Notes: generated by a model from the letters alone, not told the origin. A DNA stretch of 40,713 nucleotides from Candidatus Gastranaerophilales bacterium (GCA_947626645.1 CANQSZ010000003.1:1-40713); one strand, 5' to 3'; positions 1 to 9,767 are shown, numbered from the stretch's first letter. Translations and numbers: made by a program.

Positions 1-75
1 TCTACCGAAATCGACGCGGTTAAAAAAGTTATTTCCAAAAACGTTGAATCTTCATTCAAAACATTCAATGCTTAA
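1..75 (+). CDS. 3' end of a CDS truncated by the window edge (…STEIDAVKKVISKNVESSFKTFNA*)
   Basis: Open frame 1 to TAA at 73-75, followed by an intrinsic terminator at 115-143. Confidence 0.6.
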   Translation, partial: STEIDAVKKVISKNVESSFKTFNA

Positions 76-114
76 AAAGATTAATTTCCTTTCCCTTTTT
101 CCTATTGATTTTCC

Positions 115-143
115 AACGACTCGTAAAACAGTCGTTTTTTTTT
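115..143 (+). terminator. Intrinsic terminator
   Basis: AACGACT-N8-AGTCGTT stem followed by a T run. Confidence 0.8.
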
Positions 144-254
144 GAGATAAATATTATTATTTTAACAAACATGAATATAAATATTTGTAATATTATGAAA
201 TGAAATTTGGACAAAAAAGTAACTTAAAAAATATGTTAATGTTAAAATTTTAAT

Positions 255-2147
255 ATGGCAAGCAGTTGGGAAGAATTAACACAAGAAATCAAAAGCCGTT
301 TGGATATTGTGGAAGTGATATCCGAACAGGTAGTTCTTAAAAAGAAAGGGAATAATTACTGGGGATTATGTCCGTTTCACAAAGACAAGAATCCGTCGTT
401 TTGTGTAACACCGCATTTGGGGATTTATAAGTGTTTCAGCTGCGGGGAAGCCGGTGATGCTTTGAAATTTATAATGAAAACAAAAAACATGGATTTCAAA
501 GAAGTAATAACCGACCTTGCCGAAAAATTCGGGCTTGAACTTCCCGTATCGTTCAAAAAATCAGACGGCTCCGCTAAAGATACAAAAGAGAAAATGCTTA
601 AAGCAACTATGATTGCGGCAGAATTTTATAACGATTTACTTATAAGAAAAAAAGAGTCCAATTCTCAAACGGCACTTGATTATTTGACAAAACGCGGTAT
701 CGGGCTTGACATAATCAAAAAATACCACATCGGAATTGCACCAAAAACATACACAACGCTTTATGATGAATTAAGAAAAGATTTCTCAAACGATATTCTC
801 GAAAAAGCGGGGTTGATACTGAAAAGCGACAAAGGCGGCTACATTGACAGATTTCGCAATCGTGTAATAATACCTATCCAAAACGAAAACGGCGAATTTG
901 TGGCATTTGGCGCAAGAGCTTTGGAAAAAGACCAAAACCCGAAATACTTAAACTCGGCAGATTCGCTTATTTACAACAAAAGCCGAATTTTGTACGGACT
1001 TTATACCGCCAAAGATGCAATAAAAGAAAACGATTCGGTGATATTAATGGAAGGTTATTTTGATGTAATCTCATCCCAAGCCCACGGAATAGAAAACTGC
1101 GTTGCATCTTGCGGAACTTCACTCACCGCAGACCATGTAAAATTGCTTTCCAGATACACCAAATCAAGAAGGATATATCTTTCTTTTGATACCGATTCGG
1201 CAGGACAAAAAGCCACAGCCAGAGGTGCGGAAATTATTAAAGAAGTTTTTGCGGGATTAGGCAATATTAAACAATTTGACGAAAGCTACATTTCATCAAA
1301 CAAAGACAACTACGCTTGCGAAATCAGAGTAATCTCGCCGCCGGAAGGAAAAGACCCCGATGAATTTGTACGCTCGGCGGGCGCTGAGGCATATAAAAAA
1401 TACATGGAAAAAGCACCTTTGTTTATTGATTTTCAAATCAATAATATTCTCAAAAATAAAGACAAATATACGACACCTCAGGAAAAAGCACGCTATATAA
1501 GCACTTTCATTCCATTTCTTGCGGAAATTCAAAATAAAATTATCCGCAGCGAATATGTCGATATGATTGCCCAATCGCTCGGTTTAGACCCGCAGGCACT
1601 AAATTCCGAAATAAAATCTTTTGAATATTCCAACCTTCCGAAAGTTGAACGAATTGTTAAGAATGTAACAAAAAATGAAACAATTTTAAAAAAAGCGCAA
1701 AAAAATTTATTGAGCGTTTTTCTTGTAAATGACAGTCATATACCATTGAAAAAAATTAATGAAATGATTGCCGACGTTACATTTGATGATGAAATATTAA
1801 TAATTGTAAAATCTACAATTGACAAATTATCATGTACCGTAAATAATGTGAAAGAATTAATCGAACATTTATATACTGAATTTGTTGATAACCCTGAAGC
1901 ACAGGCAATTCTACCCGAATTGATAACAGCATCGGAAGCGTATAAAGGTCTGAGTGAAGAAGATTTTGGAAGTGTAATTCAAGAAACCATTAACAAAATT
2001 AATCAATGCAGACAGGTTAAAGAAATCGAACAAATAAAAAAAATGTACAAAGGGATTGACGATAACGATCCCGAAGCCCTTAAAATTCAGATACAACTTA
2101 GAGATAAAATAAAGAAAAAAAGACAACAATCGGAGAAAATTAAATGA
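255..2147 (+). CDS. dnaG: DNA primase DnaG
   Basis: CHC2 zinc finger ([25 protein letters not shown]), TOPRIM motif ([18 protein letters not shown]); followed directly by rpoD. Confidence 0.97.
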   Translation: MASSWEELTQEIKSRLDIVEVISEQVVLKKKGNNYWGLCPFHKDKNPSFCVTPHLGIYKCFSCGEAGDALKFIMKTKNMDFKEVITDLAEKFGLELPVSFKKSDGSAKDTKEKMLKATMIAAEFYNDLLIRKKESNSQTALDYLTKRGIGLDIIKKYHIGIAPKTYTTLYDELRKDFSNDILEKAGLILKSDKGGYIDRFRNRVIIPIQNENGEFVAFGARALEKDQNPKYLNSADSLIYNKSRILYGLYTAKDAIKENDSVILMEGYFDVISSQAHGIENCVASCGTSLTADHVKLLSRYTKSRRIYLSFDTDSAGQKATARGAEIIKEVFAGLGNIKQFDESYISSNKDNYACEIRVISPPEGKDPDEFVRSAGAEAYKKYMEKAPLFIDFQINNILKNKDKYTTPQEKARYISTFIPFLAEIQNKIIRSEYVDMIAQSLGLDPQALNSEIKSFEYSNLPKVERIVKNVTKNETILKKAQKNLLSVFLVNDSHIPLKKINEMIADVTFDDEILIIVKSTIDKLSCTVNNVKELIEHLYTEFVDNPEAQAILPELITASEAYKGLSEEDFGSVIQETINKINQCRQVKEIEQIKKMYKGIDDNDPEALKIQIQLRDKIKKKRQQSEKIK

Positions 2148-3241
2148 CAAAAAAAAGACAATCAGGCTCCTCAATAGTAAGCGTAATGGAAGATGAAAAT
2201 CTTGATTTACAAGACTTGAGTGAGGATTCGGTTTTAAGCCCCGACAATGATGACATTAATTATATGAATGTAGATATTTCGACCGACAACATCGAAGACA
2301 TTGTTACGTCTAAAATGGGCGACAAACTTTCTCAAGAAGATATCTATATGATGCACTCATCCGACGAACCGGATGTTAATGATTTGGAATTGCCGAAAAA
2401 TGTTGCAATAGACGACCCCGTAAGATTATATCTTCGCGAAATCGGAAGAATTAAACTTTTGAGCGCTAACGAAGAAATCGAACTTGCAAGAAAAATTCTC
2501 GAAGGCGGCACCCCCGGTGCGATTGCCAAAAGAAAACTTGTTCAAGCAAACTTGCGTTTGGTTGTAAGTATTGCCAAAAAATACGTCGGACGCGGAATGT
2601 TGTTCTTAGACCTTATTCAAGAAGGTAATCTCGGTTTAATCAGAGCGGCTGAAAAATTTGACCACGAACGCGGGTTCAAGTTTTCAACTTATGCAACATG
2701 GTGGATTAGACAAGCCATAACCCGTGCCATCGCTGATCAGGCAAGAACAATAAGAATCCCCGTTCACATGGTCGAAACTATTAACAAATTGAAAAAAATT
2801 ACAAGAAAACTTGCCCAAGACCTTTCAAGAAAACCGACCGAAGACGAATTGGCAGCAGAAATGAACGTTTCTATCTCTAAACTTCGCGAAATTATCAAAA
2901 TTGCCCAAGAACCTCTATCTTTAGAAACTCCGATTGGTAAAGAAGAAGATTCACGTTTGGGTGATTTCATAGAAGATAAAGAGGCTGATGCTCCGGTTAA
3001 AATGGTTGCATCGGAACTTCTGAAAGAAGATTTGGCAGAAGTTTTGTGTACCCTTTCCCCTCGTGAACGCGACGTTTTAAGATTACGTTTCGGTATGGAC
3101 GACGGACGCCAAAGAACTTTGGAAGAAGTCGGTCAACTGTTCGGCGTTACTCGTGAACGTATCAGACAGATTGAGGCGAAAGCTCTGCGAAAACTTCGCC
3201 ACCCGAACCGCAAAAAACGTTTGGAAGAATACGTTGAATAA
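2144..3241 (+). CDS. rpoD: Primary sigma factor RpoD/SigA
   Basis: [68 protein letters not shown]-terminal region 4 HTH; ATGA overlap with dnaG. Confidence 0.98.
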   Translation: MTKKRQSGSSIVSVMEDENLDLQDLSEDSVLSPDNDDINYMNVDISTDNIEDIVTSKMGDKLSQEDIYMMHSSDEPDVNDLELPKNVAIDDPVRLYLREIGRIKLLSANEEIELARKILEGGTPGAIAKRKLVQANLRLVVSIAKKYVGRGMLFLDLIQEGNLGLIRAAEKFDHERGFKFSTYATWWIRQAITRAIADQARTIRIPVHMVETINKLKKITRKLAQDLSRKPTEDELAAEMNVSISKLREIIKIAQEPLSLETPIGKEEDSRLGDFIEDKEADAPVKMVASELLKEDLAEVLCTLSPRERDVLRLRFGMDDGRQRTLEEVGQLFGVTRERIRQIEAKALRKLRHPNRKKRLEEYVE

Positions 3242-3247
3242 AACTCT

Positions 3248-3280
3248 AAAAAACATTACGTTATTGCGTAATGTTTTTTA
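3248..3280 (+). terminator. Intrinsic terminator of dnaG-rpoD
   Basis: AAACATTACG (3251-3260) / CGTAATGTTT (3267-3276) followed by T run. Confidence 0.85.
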
Positions 3281-3374
3281 TTTACATTTCTTAAAAATTT
3301 ATAATAATTTAGCAACTTATAAAATTTTTGCATATTAATACATGCAAACGGCGAAAAAACAGGCAGAAGTATTT

Positions 3375-4352
3375 ATGAGTAATCTCATTATCACAAACGA
3401 TGGAAAACAATATAAATCTGTGAACGGTTTTAACGGTTCAATCGGCATAATAGCGGGTTTAACAGGCAGCACTGTCTTATCAACACAATTAAAAAAACAT
3501 ACTTTAAAACCGGTTTGCATCAAAATGACTAAGCTCTACAAATCCGTACCGTTTAGCGAAATTGGTTATCCTGCAATAGAGAAAGCAAAAAAGATTGCCC
3601 AACTTGATAAAAAGGGGGTTAAAATCGTTAATGCCGCCGATATAAATTATGATGAATATTTAAAAAATTTAAACATGATTGAATTAAACACAATGAATAA
3701 ATCGATTTGTAACCGGTTATTATCGTTGAACGGTACGGATATAGAAGGATTTAAAAAGCTGCCTTTCAAAAATCAATTTAAGTTATTAAAAGAAATAATG
3801 AAAAAACACTTTCAAGCCGTACACATAAAACACGTAATTAAAGGCAATGTTTCTTCTTATATGGAAACGAAGACAGTAGTAACAAACTTCAATAATCGCG
3901 GCTTAGCTTTAACCCACGAAATCGGGCATGCCATTCACCATAACTCAAAAGGATTATGGAAAAATATAATGATTAAATATAAAAAGAATGTTCCTCTTTT
4001 ATCCGCAATATTTTTGACCGCCGCATTAATTAAGCGCAAAAAAGCCGATGGTGAAGGATACAAAAATAAATTCGACAAAGCGACAACTTTTGTGAAAAAC
4101 AATATCGGTCTTATTTCAACAGGGCTTTATGTTCCGACAATTGCCGAAGAAATCCACGCATCCGTATTGGGAAACAGAATAGCTAAACAAATATACTCCC
4201 CCGAACTTTATAAAAAGACCGTGAAAATTACAAAATTCGGAGCTTTAACCTATATCATAACCGGCATTATATCCGGTTTAAGTGCTTGGACGGCAGTAAA
4301 AATCAAAGATTTAATCGCCAAACCCAAGCTGATTAAAAATTCCGACAAATAA
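3375..4352 (+). CDS. Uncharacterised membrane-associated gluzincin-like zinc metalloprotease
   Basis: HEIGHAIHH (HExxH) motif, downstream IAEEIHAS as candidate third ligand, several hydrophobic segments; ORF track starts at 3342 but ATG at 3375 is an alternative start. Confidence 0.6.
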   Translation: MSNLIITNDGKQYKSVNGFNGSIGIIAGLTGSTVLSTQLKKHTLKPVCIKMTKLYKSVPFSEIGYPAIEKAKKIAQLDKKGVKIVNAADINYDEYLKNLNMIELNTMNKSICNRLLSLNGTDIEGFKKLPFKNQFKLLKEIMKKHFQAVHIKHVIKGNVSSYMETKTVVTNFNNRGLALTHEIGHAIHHNSKGLWKNIMIKYKKNVPLLSAIFLTAALIKRKKADGEGYKNKFDKATTFVKNNIGLISTGLYVPTIAEEIHASVLGNRIAKQIYSPELYKKTVKITKFGALTYIITGIISGLSAWTAVKIKDLIAKPKLIKNSDK

Positions 4353-4401
4353 TTTTATTTTCCCTCAGCTTAATAATTCTTTATAAAATGATTTTTTTCA
4401 T

Positions 4402-4432
4402 GCAATTTTTACAACCGAAATGTTTTTATATA
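4402..4432 (+). promoter_or_regulatory. Candidate promoter GCAAT-N18-TTTATATA
   Basis: gcaatttttacaaccgaaatgtttttatata; same register as the elements at 10032, 11553 and 6270. Confidence 0.5.
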
Positions 4433-4474
4433 TAAGTAAGGGAAATTTAACACGGGAAAAAAAGGAGTTTTAAA

Positions 4475-5131
4475 ATGACATTCAATTACAATATTGGTCT
4501 TAGCCCGATTTCAACGGGAACAACAGGTGCAAGCAGAACTTATTCAAGCAGAAAACCATCTGCAAACTTAATATTTTCTCCGGAAAATGCGGCATATTAC
4601 AGGGGTGAAACCCACACTACCGTTAATGAAATTTCGGATATACCTTTGCCTGAGGTGAAAGGTTCGGATGATCCAGCGATTTTGGCACAAGCACCGACCT
4701 CCAAGATAAAAATTAACGGGGAAGACAAAAATGCGGTTATAATTGTTGATACCGAAAGAAATATTTTGTATCACTACGACGAAAACGGCAAACCCGATAT
4801 GGCATATTTGGTTGCCACGGGAAAACCGTCAACCCCGACGGATAAAATGGTAAAAGTTGTTTCTCATATCGAAAATTATCCGTATTCAAACGCACCGGCT
4901 GCGACAAAAAGACGCAACGACCCAAATTCATACGGACCAAAAATCATAATACTTGATAAAATTGACCCCGAAACGGGAAAAAGAAGCTACCACGGCGAAT
5001 TTGTACACGGAAACAGTAACCCGTCATGCCTTGGCAAACACGCTTCTCACGGATGCGTAAGAACGGATAACGAAGTTATAAAAATTCTTGCCTCTCAGGT
5101 CAAACGCGGTGATATCGTTATATTTCAATAA
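4475..5131 (+). CDS. L,D-transpeptidase (YkuD family) without an evident Sec signal peptide
   Basis: Catalytic motif HGEFVHGN…SHGCVRTDNEV; SD aaaggag upstream. Confidence 0.85.
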   Translation: MTFNYNIGLSPISTGTTGASRTYSSRKPSANLIFSPENAAYYRGETHTTVNEISDIPLPEVKGSDDPAILAQAPTSKIKINGEDKNAVIIVDTERNILYHYDENGKPDMAYLVATGKPSTPTDKMVKVVSHIENYPYSNAPAATKRRNDPNSYGPKIIILDKIDPETGKRSYHGEFVHGNSNPSCLGKHASHGCVRTDNEVIKILASQVKRGDIVIFQ

Positions 5132-5141
5132 AAAAATCAAA

Positions 5142-5162
5142 AGACCGGTTTATAACCGGTCT
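5142..5162. terminator. Bidirectional intrinsic terminator
   Basis: AGACCGGTT / AACCGGTCT stem flanked by A-rich and T-rich tracts; between convergent genes. Confidence 0.85.
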
Positions 5163-5171
5163 AAAATTTTC

Positions 5172-5181
5172 GTGTGAGTAA
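5172..5181 (-). repeat. 3'UTR arm (TTACTCACAC in mRNA sense) complementary to the 5'UTR of the same gene
   Basis: GTGTGAGTAA on + strand, pairs with the 5631-5640 arm over 9 nt. Confidence 0.6.
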
Positions 5182-5201
5182 CCATAGTATATTTATAAGT
5201 C

Positions 5202-5612
5202 TTAAATAAATAAATCCGCAAACGGTCCTTTGGGGTCTTGAATACGAGCAGCCACTGCGCTGTCTGTTACCGATTCCAACCCCGGAATAACTACCGTTTT
5301 TAATCCGTTTGTTACGCTTGCAACCTGTGCTGCCGTAACTTTGTAGGTATAACCTAAATCGGCAAGTATTGCGTTGGTCTCATCTGCCAAATCCTTATCT
5401 TCTGCCGTGAATTTACCTAACTTAACTCCGTAAAGACTCTGTGTGGATTTGGTCAATAAGTCCGTTTCATTTTCCAAACCCTTAAATTCTGTGCTACTTT
5501 TCTCAATTTCCTTTGATTCTTTTGATTTTTCGGCATCTTTTACATTTTGATGTCCTACAACAAGGTTGTAATTCTTATAGTTGCTGTTAAAATCATTAAA
5601 TTTAATTACCAT
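5202..5612 (-). CDS. Small hypothetical protein (136 aa), C-terminal GPFADLF motif
   Basis: SD aaggag 8 nt upstream of ATG; downstream terminator. Confidence 0.75.
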   Translation of the reverse strand: MVIKFNDFNSNYKNYNLVVGHQNVKDAEKSKESKEIEKSSTEFKGLENETDLLTKSTQSLYGVKLGKFTAEDKDLADETNAILADLGYTYKVTAAQVASVTNGLKTVVIPGLESVTDSAVAARIQDPKGPFADLFI

Positions 5613-5630
5613 TTTGGTACTCCTTGTACT

Positions 5631-5640
5631 TTACTCACAT
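5631..5640 (-). repeat. 5'UTR arm (ATGTGAGTAA in mRNA sense)
   Basis: TTACTCACAT on + strand just upstream of the SD. Confidence 0.6.
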
Positions 5641-5732
5641 GAGTATTTACGGCATAAGTTTAATAATCTTTAGTAAATTCTCAATTTTTTTCCAAATTTG
5701 TTACATTTGTTTACAATTCACAAAACCAAAAT

Positions 5733-5757
5733 AAAAGGTCGGATTGACCGACCTTTT
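5733..5757 (-). terminator. Intrinsic terminator
   Basis: Perfect 10-bp stem AAAAGGTCGG / CCGACCTTTT with 5-nt loop. Confidence 0.9.
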
Positions 5758-5759
5758 TA

Positions 5760-5772
5760 TATGTGAGTAAAA
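5760..5772 (-). repeat. 3'UTR arm (TTTTACTCACATA in mRNA sense)
   Basis: TATGTGAGTAAAA on + strand; exact reverse complement of 6198-6210. Confidence 0.65.
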
Positions 5773-5788
5773 TTTATAAACAAACAAA

Positions 5789-6181
5789 TTATGTATATAA
5801 TTCGGAAAATGGGGATTGTGATTTTTGCAGATGTTCTGCAACCGATTTACCGTCGCGAAGGACATACATGTAAGTATTTAAAGTTGAAGCTGCATTATTG
5901 GGGTCATTCAATGCAAAATTGCCATGCCATTTACCTAATTCCGGTGCAGCTTGCGCAAAGAATTCAACCGTTCCCGATGAGGGTTTTTTAATATCCAAAC
6001 CCATTACCCCATAGGGATTTTGTAAATCTAAATCTTTTCTTCCGACTTTATCATCATCAGATTTAAAACTAACCAGCTGAGTGGATTCAGTCTGTGATGT
6101 TGAAGTTGTTTTGTCGGGTTTGTGTACATTGTTAACGCCGTTAAAGTTTGTAAATGCACTGTTAATTCCATCTGGTATCAT
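5789..6181 (-). CDS. Small hypothetical protein (130 aa), C-terminal SPFSELY motif, possible distant paralogue of 5202-5612
   Basis: SD aaggag; C-terminus VAEHLQKSQSPFSELYT resembles VAARIQDPKGPFADLFI. Confidence 0.75.
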   Translation of the reverse strand: MIPDGINSAFTNFNGVNNVHKPDKTTSTSQTESTQLVSFKSDDDKVGRKDLDLQNPYGVMGLDIKKPSSGTVEFFAQAAPELGKWHGNFALNDPNNAASTLNTYMYVLRDGKSVAEHLQKSQSPFSELYT

Positions 6182-6197
6182 TTGTAAATCTCCTTTT

Positions 6198-6210
6198 TTT
6201 TACTCACATA
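6198..6210 (-). repeat. 5'UTR arm (TATGTGAGTAAAA in mRNA sense)
   Basis: TTTTACTCACATA on + strand immediately upstream of the SD. Confidence 0.65.
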
Positions 6211-6269
6211 CTCTTAAATTGTATGTTTCCTATTGTTGAATCATCCTAATATGATTTTCCATCTGTATA

Positions 6270-6300
6270 TATATAAAGTATTTATCGCTTAAATAATTGC
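6270..6300 (-). promoter_or_regulatory. Candidate promoter GCAAT-N18-TTTATATA
   Basis: Minus strand gcaattatttaagcgataaatactttatata. Confidence 0.5.
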
Positions 6301-6366
6301 TTAATTTAAGAAAAATTTTAATATTTCTTAACATTACCCAAAACAAAGAGTACAACAGGAAAATAA

Positions 6367-6397
6367 AATGACTTCCGTATTTTGTACAGAAGTCATT
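6367..6397 (-). terminator. Intrinsic terminator of the ferredoxin gene
   Basis: AATGACTTC / GAAGTCATT stem, T-rich flank on the minus strand. Confidence 0.7.
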
Positions 6398-6445
6398 TAT
6401 TATTTACCTCTTGAAAGAGGTTTTATTTTGAATATTTTTTATAAG

Positions 6446-6622
6446 TTATTCAACTTCGATAGCTCCGACCGGGCAAGCATCTGCTGCTTCTTTTACAGCA
6501 TCAATGTTGTCAGCTACTGCCGCATCATTTACAACTGCTTTGTCATCGATTGAAAATACAGCGTCGCAGATTGATTCGCATGCGCCGCATGAAATACAAC
6601 TATCATTTACTTTTACTGCCAT
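6446..6622 (-). CDS. 4Fe-4S ferredoxin (58 aa)
   Basis: CISCGACESIC…ACPVGAIEVE; start trimmed to ATG at 6622 preceded by SD aaggag. Confidence 0.9.
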   Translation of the reverse strand: MAVKVNDSCISCGACESICDAVFSIDDKAVVNDAAVADNIDAVKEAADACPVGAIEVE

Positions 6623-6670
6623 CTTATTTCTCCTTACTTTTTTAACTCGTGAAATTTCTTTCACAACGAT

Positions 6671-6699
6671 ATTCTATAATAAACATCATGAAATTTCAA
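6671..6699 (-). promoter_or_regulatory. sigma70-like promoter of the ferredoxin gene
   Basis: TTGAAA-17-TAGAAT on the minus strand. Confidence 0.6.
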
Positions 6700-6798
6700 G
6701 AAATTATTAATGTAAATAATCTTAATCAAAACCCCCGCCAAGTGTAACAAATTGTAAACTTGAATCAGTGTGGATTTTGTTAAAAAATTTGCATTTTG

Positions 6799-7980
6799 TT
6801 ATGCCAAAAATTCTCTGACAATTTTTGCAATATAGTCAAATCCGTTTATTTCACCTAAGTTTTCCGGTTTGATATTTTTTGAATAGATAATAACGGGAAC
6901 TTTTTCTCTGGTATGGTCAGTTCCTTGAACTGTCGGATCGCAGCCATGGTCTGCGGTTATTACAAGCAAATCGTTTTCACCCATGGCAGACATTATCGGT
7001 TCAAGATAGGTGTCAATTTCTTCTATCGCCTTTCCGTAACCTGCGGCATCATTTCGGTGTCCGTAAAGCATGTCCGTATCAACAAGGTTTGTGAATATTA
7101 TTGTTTTGTTGTTGTAATTTTTCCCTTTGATATAAGAAATATCTTCAAGCGGGAGTTCGTTTTTAACGGCTTTGAGCGTTAATTCAAGCCCTTCTTTGTT
7201 TGAACCGGTGTGAATAGCATGGGTTATGCCCGATTTTGAAAATATATCTTCAATTTTGCCGATTCCTATTACTTTTCCGCCGTTGTCTTTAATTTCATTT
7301 AAAACCGTCGGTCTTACAGGTTCTATTGAATAATCTCTGCGGTCTTTGGAAATTCGTGTCGGTTTTGAGTCAATAATTTTATAAGGTCTTGCAATTACTC
7401 GCGAAACGTAATAATTTCCGTCGGTTAAAATTTTTCTTGCGATTTTACACCAGTCGTATAAAGTTTCCAAAGGAATCAAATCCGTATCGAGTGCAATTTG
7501 AAAAACACTGTCAGCCGATGTGTAAACAATCGGAAATTTGGTTTTGTGGTGTTCGTCGTTGAGTTTTTCAATAATAGCGGTTCCGCTTGCGGGGCAATTT
7601 GCCAAAACTCCGCCGCAACCTGTTTCTTCTATAAATTTATCAATAATTTCAGACGGAAAACCGTTCGGAAATGTTGCAAATGCTCTATCTAATGTTATTC
7701 CCGCAATTTCCCAGTGTCCGGTTGTGGTGTCTTTCCCTTTTGATTTTTCCGTCAATGTTGCGTATTGTGCAATCGGGTTTGCGGTCTTTTTTATCCCCTC
7801 AAAGTCTTGAAGATTCCCAAGCCCCATTTTTTCCAAATTCGGAACATTCAATCCGTGGTTAAATTTACAAACGTTTCTTAACGTATTACATTCCGGTACA
7901 TCCCCAAAATCGCGGCAATCAGGCATCGCACCTATTCCCATCGAATCTATTACCGCTATTATTACTCTTTTTTCGCTCAT
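6799..7980 (-). CDS. deoB: Phosphopentomutase
   Basis: MSEKRVIIAVIDSMGIGAMPD…; DTTTGHWEIAG; VITADHGCDPT; SD aaggag. Confidence 0.96.
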   Translation of the reverse strand: MSEKRVIIAVIDSMGIGAMPDCRDFGDVPECNTLRNVCKFNHGLNVPNLEKMGLGNLQDFEGIKKTANPIAQYATLTEKSKGKDTTTGHWEIAGITLDRAFATFPNGFPSEIIDKFIEETGCGGVLANCPASGTAIIEKLNDEHHKTKFPIVYTSADSVFQIALDTDLIPLETLYDWCKIARKILTDGNYYVSRVIARPYKIIDSKPTRISKDRRDYSIEPVRPTVLNEIKDNGGKVIGIGKIEDIFSKSGITHAIHTGSNKEGLELTLKAVKNELPLEDISYIKGKNYNNKTIIFTNLVDTDMLYGHRNDAAGYGKAIEEIDTYLEPIMSAMGENDLLVITADHGCDPTVQGTDHTREKVPVIIYSKNIKPENLGEINGFDYIAKIVREFLA

Positions 7981-8073
7981 TTTAACTCCTTTTTCTCTAT
8001 TTTAATTGTTATGAGCCAAAAATTCAACTTTTAAATAAATCCGTTTTGTACGGTTTGTTTTATCCTTTACAAA

Positions 8074-8102
8074 TTGCCTTAAAAACTTGTTAGGGCTATA
8101 AT
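8074..8102 (+). promoter_or_regulatory. sigma70-like promoter placed for a leaderless transcript
   Basis: TTGCCT-17-TATAAT, 6 nt before the ATG at 8109. Confidence 0.6.
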
Positions 8103-8108
8103 TTTACT

Positions 8109-9767
8109 ATGAAAAAGTTTGACTTTTTTAATCAGTACAGAGATCCGGTTATTGTAATAAGGGATTATGAGGAAGTTGTTTTTAAAAACAACACGTTTTG
8201 TCGTGTGTTTCAACAGTTTGGGGATATAAGAAAATTCGCACACAAAATGACTTTCGACATGTGTCCGATGGATAGCGAAAATGTCGATATGTGTTCCCCT
8301 ATTTTTCAGGCAATCGTTTCAAAACAAAACTTTTTTGCAAGAGTTTCTTACATTTCTTCTTCGGGTCAAACCTATTACTACGATTTAACCGCCGTTAAAC
8401 GCGGGTCTTATACGATAATTTTTCTTGCTGATGTAACTTCAGACGTTCTTTTACGGGACAATCAAAAAGAACAGGCGATTTTTAAAGACAAATTGTCCAA
8501 GCTCGAAGAAGAAAACGATGAACTTCAAAAAATCCGTCAAAAAGCACAATCGCAGGCTTTCAGAATAGCTTTAATCAACAAAGTGTCAAATATTATAAGA
8601 GAATCAATGGACATTTCAATGATTTTAAATTCGGCACTCAAAGAATTGGCGATAATGTTCGGGTGTTTCAGAGCATACTATGCTTCCTCGGGTGATGACG
8701 GGTTCTATATAGAAGAAACCTACGGCGAAAATAACGACGGAAAAAATATTTGCATAACTTTTGATGAACATGTTATGAACAGCTTGAAAACAGAACATAT
8801 TTCAATAAGTTACTGCCTTATGGAATATCAAAAAGCCGAACCCTTTAAACAGTCCGTCTTAAGAGTAATCGTTCCGGTTTTTCATCTTCAAAAGATGATA
8901 GGCGTTCTTGTTCTGTTAAGCTACCAAAAACGCGAATTGAATGAGGAAATAGAAATTTTGGATGCGGTTTCTTCGCAGCTGGGCAACGCAATTATAAGAG
9001 CCGAACTTTATCAGAAAAACGCCCAAAACGTCAGAGACTTGAAAAAAACTTTGGAAGAATTGAAAGAAACACAATTGCAGCTTATAAATTCCGAAAAAAT
9101 GGCATCTTTAGGTCAATTGGTTGCGGGAGTTGCCCACGAAATTAATACCCCCGTTGCCTCTATAAAATCCAACAACAGTATAATCTCTAAACTCATTTCC
9201 CAAATTGAACAGGACGATTTGCGAGAAACATTCGCCCAAATAAATACAATCGACCAAGAGGCAATCCAAAGAATAAGCAATATCGTCGTTTCTTTGAAAA
9301 AGTTTGTACGTCTTGATGAGGCGGAACTTCAAGAGGCTAATATCAATAAAGAACTGGATTTGACCCTCGATTTAATCAGCCACGAAATAAAAAATAAAAT
9401 TGAAATAATAAAACATTACGGCGATATTCCGCCCATAAAATGCTACCCGAACATGCTTAATCAGGTTTTTACAAATATTTTGGTAAATGCCTGCCAAGCA
9501 ATTAGCCAAAAGGGTATAATCGAAATAACAACCGAGTTTGATAACGGAATATTGAGCGTAAAAATAAAAGACAACGGTCATGGCATAGCTGCCGAAAATA
9601 TAAACAAAATTTTCACCGCCGGATATACTACAAAAGGTGTAGGAGTAGGTACAGGACTCGGACTTGCAATCAGTCAAAAGATTATCGACAAACATAACGG
9701 CAAAATCCACGTCAATAGTGCCGTTGGAGTCGGTACGGAATTTATTATTACTATCAAAAGCGAGTAA
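8109..9767 (+). CDS. Sensor histidine kinase with GAF-like region
   Basis: HisKA GVAHEINTPVASIKSNN; HATPase NACQAI…DNGHGI…GVGTGLGLAISQKII. Confidence 0.92.
   Translation: MKKFDFFNQYRDPVIVIRDYEEVVFKNNTFCRVFQQFGDIRKFAHKMTFDMCPMDSENVDMCSPIFQAIVSKQNFFARVSYISSSGQTYYYDLTAVKRGSYTIIFLADVTSDVLLRDNQKEQAIFKDKLSKLEEENDELQKIRQKAQSQAFRIALINKVSNIIRESMDISMILNSALKELAIMFGCFRAYYASSGDDGFYIEETYGENNDGKNICITFDEHVMNSLKTEHISISYCLMEYQKAEPFKQSVLRVIVPVFHLQKMIGVLVLLSYQKRELNEEIEILDAVSSQLGNAIIRAELYQKNAQNVRDLKKTLEELKETQLQLINSEKMASLGQLVAGVAHEINTPVASIKSNNSIISKLISQIEQDDLRETFAQINTIDQEAIQRISNIVVSLKKFVRLDEAELQEANINKELDLTLDLISHEIKNKIEIIKHYGDIPPIKCYPNMLNQVFTNILVNACQAISQKGIIEITTEFDNGILSVKIKDNGHGIAAENINKIFTAGYTTKGVGVGTGLGLAISQKIIDKHNGKIHVNSAVGVGTEFIITIKSE

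Noticed and set aside
5172-6210. Mini-transposon/MITE-like cassettes bounded by TATGTGAGTAAAA inverted repeats
   Set aside because: No target-site duplications visible, and arms sit precisely between SD/stop and promoter/terminator, favouring an mRNA function; kept only as an alternative.
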